NCBI RefSeq assembly: GCF_000759435.1
Contig: NZ_JRJG01000080.1
Location: 1-64,000, forward strand
DNA from: Hoeflea sp. BAL378
GTDB lineage: Bacteria; Pseudomonadota; Alphaproteobacteria; Rhizobiales; Rhizobiaceae
Direction: 5' to 3'
DNA: 64,000 bases
Position numbers and translations under genes: made by a program. Of this stretch, positions 8,692 to 15,972 are shown piece by piece. The notes beneath the pieces are model-generated. The model did not search any database and was not told the DNA's origin. It saw only the letters and a list, made by a program, of their open reading frames with translations. The first letter of the stretch is position 1. The number at the start of each line of letters is the position of its first letter.

Positions 8692-10113
8692 ATGTTTGGA
8701 CCTGTATTCCTGCGTCCGGACCCTTTGATTTTTATGACACCTGATGATGAAACCATGGACGCTTTGTCCCCCAATCCGAAAGCGGTGGCTTACACGGATC
8801 CCCTGACGGGTCTCGGCAACCGCAGACGGCTGATGGACAAGATCAGGAAGCTCGCCTCCGAGCGGGCCGATGATCCCGCGCCCTTTACCATCGGCATCGC
8901 CAATATCGACGGCTTCAAGCCGATCAACGACCTGTTCGGCCACGCGGCGGGAGACGAGATCCTCTGCCAGGTGGCGCACCGGCTGCGCGCCTGCCTGCCC
9001 GATGGCGGCTTCGTCGCCCGCATCGAGAGCGACGAGTTCGCCTTCATCCTGCCGCTGGTGTTCGAAAAGAAGGGCGCCGAGAAGATCGGCCGCATGTTCA
9101 AGGATGTCCTGTCCGCGCCCTATGACCTGGGCGACCGCAACGTGCGCCTGTCGGCCTCCTTCGGCTTCGCCGTCTATCCGTTTGCGGGCGAGCAGTTCGC
9201 CGAACTTTTGAAAAGCGCCGATACCGCGCTCTACCGCTCCAAGCGCCGCGGCCGGGGCCAGATCACCGTCTATTCCGAGGAAATCGCCGAGGAGATGCGG
9301 CGCGGAACCCAGATCGAGCAGGCGCTGCGCAGGGCCATCATCGCCGATGAGGTGGCCTGCCACTTCCAGCCGATCGTCAATCTCGCCGACGGCTCCATCC
9401 AGGGGTTCGAGGCGCTGGCGCGGTGGACCGACCGCGAGCTGGGCTTCATTTCTCCGAGCGTCTTCATTCCGCTCGCCGAAGAGCGCGGCTTCATCGACAG
9501 CCTGACCGAGACGCTTCTCAAGAAGGCCGCCGAGACCGCCAAACACTGGCCCGCGGACCTGTTCCTGTCGTTCAATCTCTCCTCCGCGCAATTGATCGAC
9601 CCCGCCACCGCGTTCAATGTCCTGGGCGTGATCAACCGCGTCGGCCTCGATCCGCGCCGGCTGGAACTCGAAATCACCGAGACCGCGATGATGAGCGATC
9701 CCGAGGTTGCGGCCAAGGTGGTCAACGAGCTGCACAGCGTGGGAATTCGGGTGTCGCTCGACGATTTCGGCACCGGCCAGTCCAGCCTGGGCCGGTTGCG
9801 CGACTTTGCCTTCAACAAGGTCAAGATCGACCGCAGCTTTGTCAGCGCGATCAATGTCGACAAATCCGCCGAGCACATCGTGCGCGCCATCCTGACCATG
9901 TGCGAGGGTCTCAACCTCAAGGTCATCGCCGAAGGCATCGAAACCGAGGAACAGGCTGAAAAGCTGAAAGCGCTTGGATGCAAGTCCGGACAGGGCTGGC
10001 TCTACGGCAAGGCGGTCGAAGCCGCCGCGACCTTCACCCTGATCGAGGCCCAGGAAATGGCCGGAACCCAGGCCGTCAAGGCCGGCGCAAGGGCCTTCGG
10101 CGTCATCCGCTGA
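8692..10113 (+). CDS. GGDEF-EAL protein, predicted cyclic-di-GMP phosphodiesterase
   Basis: A 473-residue soluble protein with an N-terminal GGDEF domain (AYTDPLTGLGNRRRL onward) and a C-terminal EAL domain. The GGDEF signature is degenerate (RIESDEFAF instead of RIGGDEFA), so cyclase activity is unlikely. The EAL domain keeps the catalytic set: EALARW, the Asn of FNLSSAQL, ELEITETAM, SLDDFGTG, KIDRSF, IAEGIETEEQ and the Gln near the C-terminus. It should therefore hydrolyse cyclic-di-GMP, perhaps with GTP binding by the inactive GGDEF as a control. No membrane or sensor segment is present. The start is uncertain: ATGs at 8692, 8734 and 8755 are in frame and none has a clear Shine-Dalgarno. 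Its end overlaps the convergent LysR gene by 11 bases. Confidence 0.9.
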   Translation: MFGPVFLRPDPLIFMTPDDETMDALSPNPKAVAYTDPLTGLGNRRRLMDKIRKLASERADDPAPFTIGIANIDGFKPINDLFGHAAGDEILCQVAHRLRACLPDGGFVARIESDEFAFILPLVFEKKGAEKIGRMFKDVLSAPYDLGDRNVRLSASFGFAVYPFAGEQFAELLKSADTALYRSKRRGRGQITVYSEEIAEEMRRGTQIEQALRRAIIADEVACHFQPIVNLADGSIQGFEALARWTDRELGFISPSVFIPLAEERGFIDSLTETLLKKAAETAKHWPADLFLSFNLSSAQLIDPATAFNVLGVINRVGLDPRRLELEITETAMMSDPEVAAKVVNELHSVGIRVSLDDFGTGQSSLGRLRDFAFNKVKIDRSFVSAINVDKSAEHIVRAILTMCEGLNLKVIAEGIETEEQAEKLKALGCKSGQGWLYGKAVEAAATFTLIEAQEMAGTQAVKAGARAFGVIR

Positions 10114-11020
10114 TTTCCCGTCCTTCCTTCGCGAGCCAGTTCAGCACCTCTTCGGTCTGAGGCGACAGCGGCCGCGCCTTGGGCCAGATCACATGAAACG
10201 CGGCCCCCGTTTCCAACCGGTGCCCGGTCACCTTGCGCAGCAGCCCCGTCTCGATCAGCCGCCCGGTCAGATGCCGCCAGCTCAGCGCGATGCCTTGCCC
10301 TTCCATCACCGCCTGGATCACCAGCACATAGTCGTTGATCGCCAGCCCGCGATTGGCCGTCGCCCCGTTGACGCCCGCGCTCAGGAACCATTGCTGCCAG
10401 TCGCAGGCGGTGCGGAACGGCTCCTCCAGATGGATGAGCCTGTGCTGGGTGAGGTGGGCGACGGTTTCCGGCATGCCGTGCTTGTCGAGATAGGCGGCGC
10501 TCGCCACCGCCTCGATCACCTCATGCGCAATCAATGCACTGTTGTAGTCGGGCCAGTCCTCCGCACGGCCGCCGCGGACGCTGAGTTCGATCGGCTCGTT
10601 GCGGATGTCGAGGTCCCGGTCCGACGTCTGGATCCTCAGGTCGATGTCGGGCAGGTCGTCGCGCAGCCGGTGCAGCCGCGGCAGCATCCACAGCGAGGCG
10701 AATGCCGTGGAGGCGGCCAGCGTCACGCTGTTGGCGCGGCCGCGGGCGCGGATGTCCTCCGCCGATTTGCGGATATGGCTCAATCCCAGCGTCACGTCGG
10801 CATGGAACCGCCGGCCGGCCTCGGTGAGCGACACCGCGCGGTGGGCGCGATGGAACAGCGCGGTGTCGAGCTGGCGCTCCAGCGCGCGGACGGCATAGCT
10901 GACCGCGGCCTGGGTCATCCCCAGCTCGTGGGCGGCGCGGGTGAAGCTCAGATGCCGGCCGGCGGCTTCAAAGACGATGAGATTGCCCGCGGACGGCAAC
11001 AGGTGGCGAAGGTTATCCAT
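10103..11020 (-). CDS. LysR family transcriptional regulator (GcvA-like), beside mttB
   Basis: A 305-residue LysR regulator. The N-terminal winged helix is LIVFEAAGRHLSFTRAAHELGMTQ / AAVSYAVRALERQLDTALFHR and is followed by a type 2 periplasmic-binding-protein-like effector domain. The LPSAGNLIVFEAAGRHLSFTRAA start and the ALFHRAHRAVSLTEAG segment resemble the GcvA subgroup. It is divergent from the MttB-family methyltransferase with 110 bases between, the classic arrangement of a LysR activator and its target. The effector is unknown; a methylated amine or its product would fit the neighbours, but this is inference. Confidence 0.9.
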   Translation of the reverse strand: MDNLRHLLPSAGNLIVFEAAGRHLSFTRAAHELGMTQAAVSYAVRALERQLDTALFHRAHRAVSLTEAGRRFHADVTLGLSHIRKSAEDIRARGRANSVTLAASTAFASLWMLPRLHRLRDDLPDIDLRIQTSDRDLDIRNEPIELSVRGGRAEDWPDYNSALIAHEVIEAVASAAYLDKHGMPETVAHLTQHRLIHLEEPFRTACDWQQWFLSAGVNGATANRGLAINDYVLVIQAVMEGQGIALSWRHLTGRLIETGLLRKVTGHRLETGAAFHVIWPKARPLSPQTEEVLNWLAKEGREISG

Positions 11021-11032
11021 AAGGCCACCTTA

Positions 11033-11046
11033 TTCAAAGCCCTGAA
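11033..11046. promoter_or_regulatory. Candidate LysR box in the LysR/mttB divergent region
   Basis: TTCA-N6-TGAA (11033-11046) is a short dyad that contains a T-N11-A core, the minimal LysR recognition rule. It sits 12 bases upstream of the LysR start and about 85 bases before the methyltransferase. Such short motifs occur by chance, so only position supports it. Confidence 0.3.
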
Positions 11047-11130
11047 ATTTTCCAGCGTTACATGGAGGTTTTCCGCTCCTAGACTGGCTTTCACGAACTG
11101 CCGGCCGGGAGCCGGTCCGGAGGATGTGCC

Positions 11131-12702
11131 ATGGACACTGCAGACATCATCGATCCCGCCGCCGCGGCGCCGCGCAGGCGCGAACGGGCAGGCGGCCGCG
11201 ACGGACGCAGGTCCGGCCAGGGCGCGACGCCGCCGCATCGCGCGGCGCCCTACATCATCCGCAACATCCCGACCTATGACATCCTGGGCGAGGAGAACCT
11301 GGTCAAGATCGAGGCGGCGGCCGACCGCATCCTGGCCGAGGTCGGCATCGAGTTCCGCGACGATCCGGTGGCGCTCGCGCTGTGGAAGGCCGCGGGCGCG
11401 ACGGTCGACAGTCTGCTGGTGAAATTCGAGCCGGGCATGCTGCGCGAGATCCTCAAATCGGCGCCGGCGAGCTTCACCCAGCATGCGCGCAATCCGGCCA
11501 ACAATGTCGAGATCGGCGGCAGGAGCGTGGTCTTCGCGCCGGCCTACGGCTCGCCCTTCGTCATGGATCTCGACAAGGGCCGCCGCTACGGCACCATCGA
11601 GGACTTCCGCAATTTCATCAAGCTCGCGCAATCGAGCCCCTGGCTGCACCATTCCGGCGGCACCATCTGCGAGCCGGTCGACGTGCCCGTCAACAAGCGC
11701 CATCTCGACATGGTCTACAGCCACCTCAAATATTCCGACCGCTGCTTCATGGGCTCGGTGACGGCGGAAAGCCGCGCCGAGGACAATATCGAAATGGCGC
11801 GCATCGTCTTCGGCCGCGACTTCGTCGACCAGAACTGCGTGATCCTGGGCAATGTCAACGTCAACTCGCCGCTGGTCTGGGACGGCACCATGACCAATGC
11901 GCTGCGCGCCTATGCCCGCGCCAACCAGGCCGCCGTCATCGTCCCCTTCATCCTCGGCGGCGCCATGGGCCCGGTCACCAATGCCGGCGCCATCGCCCAG
12001 TCGCTCGCCGAAACCATGGCCGGCTGCGCGCTCACCCAGCTCGAGCGCAAGGGCGCGCCGGTGATCTTCGGCAATTTCCTCTCATCGATGTCGCTGAGGT
12101 CCGGCTCGCCCACCTTCGGCACGCCGGAGCCCGCCATCGGCTCGATGGTGATCGGGCAACTGGCGCGAAGGCTCAATCTGCCTCTGCGTTGCGCCGGCAA
12201 TTTTTCCAATTCGAAACTACCCGATGCGCAGGCGATGAACGAGGGCACCATGTCGATGCTCTCGGCGGTGCATTGCGGGGCGAACTTCATCCTGCATTCG
12301 GCCGGCTTCCTCGACGGGCTTTTGTCGATGTCCTACGAGAAGTTCATGATGGACGCCGATTTCTGCGGCGCGCTGCATTCCTATCTCGCCGGCGTCGTGG
12401 TCGACGACAACACGCTCGCCCTCGACGCCTTCCGCGAAGTCGGCGTCGGCAAACATTTCCTGGGCTGCGCCCACACCATGGAGAACTACCAGACCGCGTT
12501 CTGGGATTCCGAGATCGCCGACAACGAGCCCTTCGAGAAATGGGACATCGCCGGGCGCACCGATGCCGCCACACGCGCCAACGCGCGCTGGAAGCGGACG
12601 CTCGCCGAGTACCAGGCCCCGCCGATGGATGTAGCGATCGACGAGGCGCTTGTGGATTTTGTCGAGCGGACAAAGGCGCAGATGGCCGACGCGTGGTATT
12701 GA
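11131..12702 (+). CDS. MttB-family (trimethylamine methyltransferase superfamily) protein, non-pyrrolysine
   Basis: A 523-residue corrinoid-dependent methyltransferase-like protein. After a basic, probably disordered ~40-residue N-terminus comes the TIM-barrel core with AADRILAEVGIEFRDDP, HSGGTICEPVDVP, PFILGGAMGPVTNAG and HSAGFLDGLLSMSYEKFMMDADFCGALH. The frame has no internal UAG, so this is a member without pyrrolysine. Characterised members of that type (MtgB, MtpB, MtcB) demethylate glycine betaine, proline betaine or carnitine and pass the methyl group to a corrinoid protein. No corrinoid partner (MtbC/MtqC) is visible in the window. The ATG has GGAGG 7 bases upstream. The StcD-like demethylase downstream suggests a betaine substrate; this is inference. 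Confidence 0.85.
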   Translation: MDTADIIDPAAAAPRRRERAGGRDGRRSGQGATPPHRAAPYIIRNIPTYDILGEENLVKIEAAADRILAEVGIEFRDDPVALALWKAAGATVDSLLVKFEPGMLREILKSAPASFTQHARNPANNVEIGGRSVVFAPAYGSPFVMDLDKGRRYGTIEDFRNFIKLAQSSPWLHHSGGTICEPVDVPVNKRHLDMVYSHLKYSDRCFMGSVTAESRAEDNIEMARIVFGRDFVDQNCVILGNVNVNSPLVWDGTMTNALRAYARANQAAVIVPFILGGAMGPVTNAGAIAQSLAETMAGCALTQLERKGAPVIFGNFLSSMSLRSGSPTFGTPEPAIGSMVIGQLARRLNLPLRCAGNFSNSKLPDAQAMNEGTMSMLSAVHCGANFILHSAGFLDGLLSMSYEKFMMDADFCGALHSYLAGVVVDDNTLALDAFREVGVGKHFLGCAHTMENYQTAFWDSEIADNEPFEKWDIAGRTDAATRANARWKRTLAEYQAPPMDVAIDEALVDFVERTKAQMADAWY

Positions 12703-12730
12703 GAGGGATTGTCCCATCCGGAGTCGCGCG

Positions 12731-13174
12731 ATGCTGAAATCCCTTGCCGTTTTGTCCCTGCTTCTGACCACCGCCGCAACGCCCGTCTTAGCCGGCGAAG
12801 CGGCCGATGCGGTGAAATATTTCTACGACAACCTTGGCGGCGAATTCGCCCCCGGCCACCGCCACCTCTACACCGGTCCGGCGCTGGACTACCTCACCGC
12901 CGCCGACGCCGCCTGGGAGCGCGATGAAACCAACTGCATCAGCTTCAGTTTTGCGGTGGACGGCCAGGATTTCGACGAGGTGGAACTCGCCTCGACCCTG
13001 AAGCTTGACGAGGCGGTCTCGGGCGACACCGCAACGGTGACGGCGAGTTTCGTCAATTTCGGCCAGCCCACGCAGGTCCAATGGACGCTGCAGAATTCCG
13101 GCAATGGCTGGCTCGTCTCCGATATTGCGTCGCTCGCCAATGACTGGCGCGTCTCTCAGATGAGTTGTGAATGA
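12731..13174 (+). CDS. Small secreted protein (possibly DUF3828/NTF2-like)
   Basis: A 147-residue protein starting MLKSLAVLSLLLTTAATPVLAG, a clear signal peptide. The mature part has a helical start (EAADAVKYFYDNL), a strand-rich middle (ATVTASFVNFGQPTQVQWTLQN) and NGWLVSDIASLANDWRVSQMSCE at the end. The order 'helix, charged strand, W-V-DI' recalls DUF3828 or NTF2-like periplasmic proteins, but this is a weak resemblance. The ATG at 12731 lies 28 bases after the methyltransferase stop and 63 bases before the demethylase, suggesting co-transcription. Two cysteines in the mature part could form a disulphide. Its role in the cluster is unknown. Confidence 0.7.
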   Translation: MLKSLAVLSLLLTTAATPVLAGEAADAVKYFYDNLGGEFAPGHRHLYTGPALDYLTAADAAWERDETNCISFSFAVDGQDFDEVELASTLKLDEAVSGDTATVTASFVNFGQPTQVQWTLQNSGNGWLVSDIASLANDWRVSQMSCE

Positions 13175-13237
13175 ACCGATGATCATCCGGAGACGGAAGC
13201 GCCCTCTCCGGACCCCAATTCCGAGGAGCCGTCACCG

Positions 13238-15298
13238 ATGGTGCAAGTCAACGATCCGCTGCTGCAGCCCTACCGCCTCAAGCACCTGACGCTGAAGAAC
13301 CGGATCATGACCACCAGTCATGAGCCGGCCTATCCCGAGGACGGCATGCCCAAGGACCGCTACCGGGCCTATCATGTCGAACGCGCCAGGGCAGGCGTCG
13401 CCATGACCATGACGGCGGGCTCGGCGGCGGTGTCCAGGGACAGCCCTCCGGTGTTCAACAATGTGCTCGCCTACAAGGACGAGGTCGTCGGCTGGATGAA
13501 GAAGCTCACCGACGAGTGCCACGGCCATGGCTGTGCGGTGATGATCCAGCTCACCCATCTCGGCCGCCGCACCCACTGGAACAAGGGCGACTGGCTGCCC
13601 GCATTGTCGACCAGCCACCAGCGCGAACCGGCGCACCGGGCCTTCCCCAAGAAGATGGAAGACTGGGACATCGCCCGGGTGATCGCCGACTATGCCGACG
13701 CCGCCGAGCGCATGGCCGAGGCCGGCCTCGATGGCGTCGAGCTCGAATGCTACGGCCATCTGATGGACCAGTTCATGTCGCCGCTGACCAACGAGCTCGA
13801 CGCGCCCTATGGCGGTAGTCTCGAGAACCGCGCCCGCTTCGCGCTCGAAGTCGTGGCCGCGATCAAGGCGCGGGTTGGTGAGAGGCTGCTGGTGGGCGTC
13901 CGCTACACCGCCGACGAGACCGCCAGGGGCGGGATCACCGAGGAGGAGGGCGTCGCCATCGGCCACATGTTCAAGGACAGTGGCAATGTCGATTTCCTCA
14001 ATGTCATCCGCGGCCAGATCCACACCGATCCGGCCATGACCGACGTGATCCCGGTGCAGGGCATGAAGTCGGCGCCGCATCTTGATTTCGCCGGCCGCAT
14101 CCGCGCCGAGGTCGGCCTGCCGACCTTCCATGCCGCCCGCATCCCGGACGTGGCCACCGCGCGGCATGCGATCGCCAGCGGCAAGCTCGACATGGTCGGC
14201 ATGACCCGCGCCCACATGGCCGATCCGCATCTGGTGAAAAAGATCGTCGAGGGCCGCGAGCACGACATCCGCCCCTGCGTCGGCGCCACCTATTGCCTCG
14301 ACCGGATCTACCAGGCAGGCGACGCGCTCTGCATCCACAATCCCGCCACCGGCCGCGAACTCACCATGCCGCACACGATCGCGCCCGCGCCGGTGAAAAA
14401 GCGCGTGGTGATCATCGGCGCGGGACCCGCAGGCCTCGAGGCCGCCCGCGTGGCGGCCGAGCGCGGCCACAAGGTCACCGTGTTCGAGGCCCAGCCCGAG
14501 GCGGGCGGCCAGATCCGGCTCACCGCGCAGAACCAGCGGCGCAAGGAGATGATCGGCATCATCGACTGGCGCATGGCCCAGTGCGCCGCCCGTGACGTCG
14601 AGTTCCGCTTCAACACCTGGGTGGAAGCCGCCGACGTCCTCGCCGAGAAACCCGACGTGGTGATCGTCGCCACCGGCGGCCTGCCGCACACCGAGGTGCT
14701 CGAGCACGGCAATGATCTGGTAGTCTCGAGCTGGGACCTGATCTCGGGCGACGTCAAGCCGGGCAAGTCGGTGCTCATCTATGACGACGCCGGCGACCAT
14801 GCCGGGCTGCAGGCAGCGGAAGTGGCCGCCGCCGCCGGCGCCAGCGTCGAGATCATGACCCCCGACCGCAGCTTCGCGCCCGACGTGATGGCGATGAACC
14901 TCGTGCCCTATATGCGTTCGCTGCAGGACAAGGATGTGACCTTCACCGTCACCTACCGGCTGACCGCCGTCGAACGCGAGGGAAACCGCCTGAAGGCCGT
15001 CATCGGCAGCGATTACATGGCGCTCGCCAAGACCCGCCATTTCGACCAGGTCGTCATCAACCACGGCACGCTGCCGCTGGACGAGCTCTATTTCGCCCTC
15101 AGGCCGCATTCGTCAAATCTCGGCCAGGTCGACTACGCGGCCTTCATCGCCGGCCAACCGCAGACGCTGAACGGCGGCCCGTCGGCCTCGCCGGAAGGCG
15201 CAAGCGGCTTCCAGCTCTTCCGCATCGGCGACGCAGTGGCGGCAAGGAACACGCACGCGGCGATCTATGATGCGCTGCGGCTGGTGAAGGATATGTGA
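13238..15298 (+). CDS. StcD-like FMN/FAD iron-sulphur demethylase (NADH:flavin oxidoreductase family)
   Basis: A 686-residue protein of the trimethylamine dehydrogenase / 2,4-dienoyl-CoA reductase architecture. An Old-Yellow-Enzyme TIM barrel (about 1-340; LTLKNRIMTTSHEP, MIQLTHLGRRTHW, YGGSLENRARF) is followed by an iron-sulphur motif and an FAD/NAD Rossmann half (VVIIGAGPAGLEAARVA, about 389 onward). The cluster motif shows Cys347, Cys353 and Cys365, but Ala350 stands where the usual C-x2-C-x2-C pattern has Cys. Relatives include StcD (N-methylproline demethylase of stachydrine breakdown) and DgcA. GAGGAG lies 9 bases before the ATG. Together with the MttB-family gene this suggests stepwise N-demethylation of a betaine. 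Confidence 0.8.
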   Translation: MVQVNDPLLQPYRLKHLTLKNRIMTTSHEPAYPEDGMPKDRYRAYHVERARAGVAMTMTAGSAAVSRDSPPVFNNVLAYKDEVVGWMKKLTDECHGHGCAVMIQLTHLGRRTHWNKGDWLPALSTSHQREPAHRAFPKKMEDWDIARVIADYADAAERMAEAGLDGVELECYGHLMDQFMSPLTNELDAPYGGSLENRARFALEVVAAIKARVGERLLVGVRYTADETARGGITEEEGVAIGHMFKDSGNVDFLNVIRGQIHTDPAMTDVIPVQGMKSAPHLDFAGRIRAEVGLPTFHAARIPDVATARHAIASGKLDMVGMTRAHMADPHLVKKIVEGREHDIRPCVGATYCLDRIYQAGDALCIHNPATGRELTMPHTIAPAPVKKRVVIIGAGPAGLEAARVAAERGHKVTVFEAQPEAGGQIRLTAQNQRRKEMIGIIDWRMAQCAARDVEFRFNTWVEAADVLAEKPDVVIVATGGLPHTEVLEHGNDLVVSSWDLISGDVKPGKSVLIYDDAGDHAGLQAAEVAAAAGASVEIMTPDRSFAPDVMAMNLVPYMRSLQDKDVTFTVTYRLTAVEREGNRLKAVIGSDYMALAKTRHFDQVVINHGTLPLDELYFALRPHSSNLGQVDYAAFIAGQPQTLNGGPSASPEGASGFQLFRIGDAVAARNTHAAIYDALRLVKDM

Positions 15299-15301
15299 TC
15301 T

Positions 15302-15333
15302 ATAACGCGTTGCGTTATGTAACGCAGGGCGTT
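15302..15333. promoter_or_regulatory. Tandem palindromes, candidate HigA operators
   Basis: Two inverted repeats with 3-base spacers: ATAACGC-GTT-GCGTTAT (15302-15318) and AACGC-AGG-GCGTT (15321-15333). They share the AACGC-N3-GCGTT core and their centres are 17 bases apart. They lie directly upstream of the higB start codon at 15344. Toxin-antitoxin operons of this type are repressed by the antitoxin at such sites, so HigA is the likely ligand. Confidence 0.7.
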
Positions 15334-15343
15334 GTAACCTCCC

Positions 15344-15627
15344 ATGATCCTTGGCTTTGATGATCCGGAAGCTGAATTGATTTGGGCGGGCCATCGCAGC
15401 CGCCGCCTTCCTACGATATCCAGGCCACTGCTTTGCGGAAGATGCGTTTGCTCAACCAGGCAGTGGTTCTGACGGATCTTCGAATTCCTCCGGGGAACCG
15501 CCTCGAAGCCTTGAAGGCAAACTGGTTGGGTTGGTACAGCATCCGGATCAACAGCCAATGGCGCATTTGCTTTAGATGGGACAAGAGAGGACCTGCGGAT
15601 GTCAAAATCGTCGACTACCACGACTGA
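15344..15627 (+). pseudogene. higB: higB toxin (RelE-like), frameshifted
   Basis: Read in the frame of the ATG at 15344 the sequence gives [20 protein letters not shown] and then RLP, the N-terminus expected of HigB toxins, but it runs to a stop at 15470. The rest of the toxin ([51 protein letters not shown]) is in the next frame and ends at 15627. Joining the two near 15407-15413 (CTTCCTACG) restores a ~94-residue protein of normal HigB length, so one base appears to be missing. HigB toxins cut mRNA on ribosomes. Either the toxin is dead, or a TTG at 15382 makes an 81-residue truncated form, or this is a sequencing error. Confidence 0.8.
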
Positions 15628-15913
15628 TCTGCTGCCCAACCCGCACCCTGGCGAAATCCTGATGGAGGATTTCCTCAAGCCGATGGGAATTAGCCAGAAT
15701 GCACTTGCGCGCGCGGTGTATGTTCCACCGCGGCGGATCAACGAGATCGTCCTGGGCAAGCGTGCCGTGTCTGCAGACACAGATTTGAGGCTTGCCCGGT
15801 TTTTCGGCCTGTCCGAGGGCTTCTTTCTCGGGCTGCAGGCCGATTTCGACATGATGGAGCGCCGCCGGGTGATCGGCGACGAGTTGAAGCAGATCGAGCC
15901 CTACGCGGCTTGA
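15599..15913 (+). CDS. higA: HigA-type antitoxin, XRE family
   Basis: A 104-residue DNA-binding antitoxin. [29 protein letters not shown] is the standard HigA opening, followed by the recognition helix region [45 protein letters not shown]. The gene is intact and overlaps the end of higB by 29 bases. It should neutralise HigB and repress the operon through the upstream palindromes. With higB frameshifted, HigA may persist as a free repressor. Confidence 0.93.
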   Translation: MSKSSTTTTDLLPNPHPGEILMEDFLKPMGISQNALARAVYVPPRRINEIVLGKRAVSADTDLRLARFFGLSEGFFLGLQADFDMMERRRVIGDELKQIEPYAA

Positions 15914-15972
15914 ATCTGGTCTGCGGTTTCGGGCCAGACCCCGGCCCGCCATTTGCCGGTCGGGGCTATATC

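Noticed and set aside
11131-12702. Pyrrolysine-containing trimethylamine methyltransferase
   Set aside because: The frame has no internal UAG and no pyl genes are seen, so this is a non-pyrrolysine family member.
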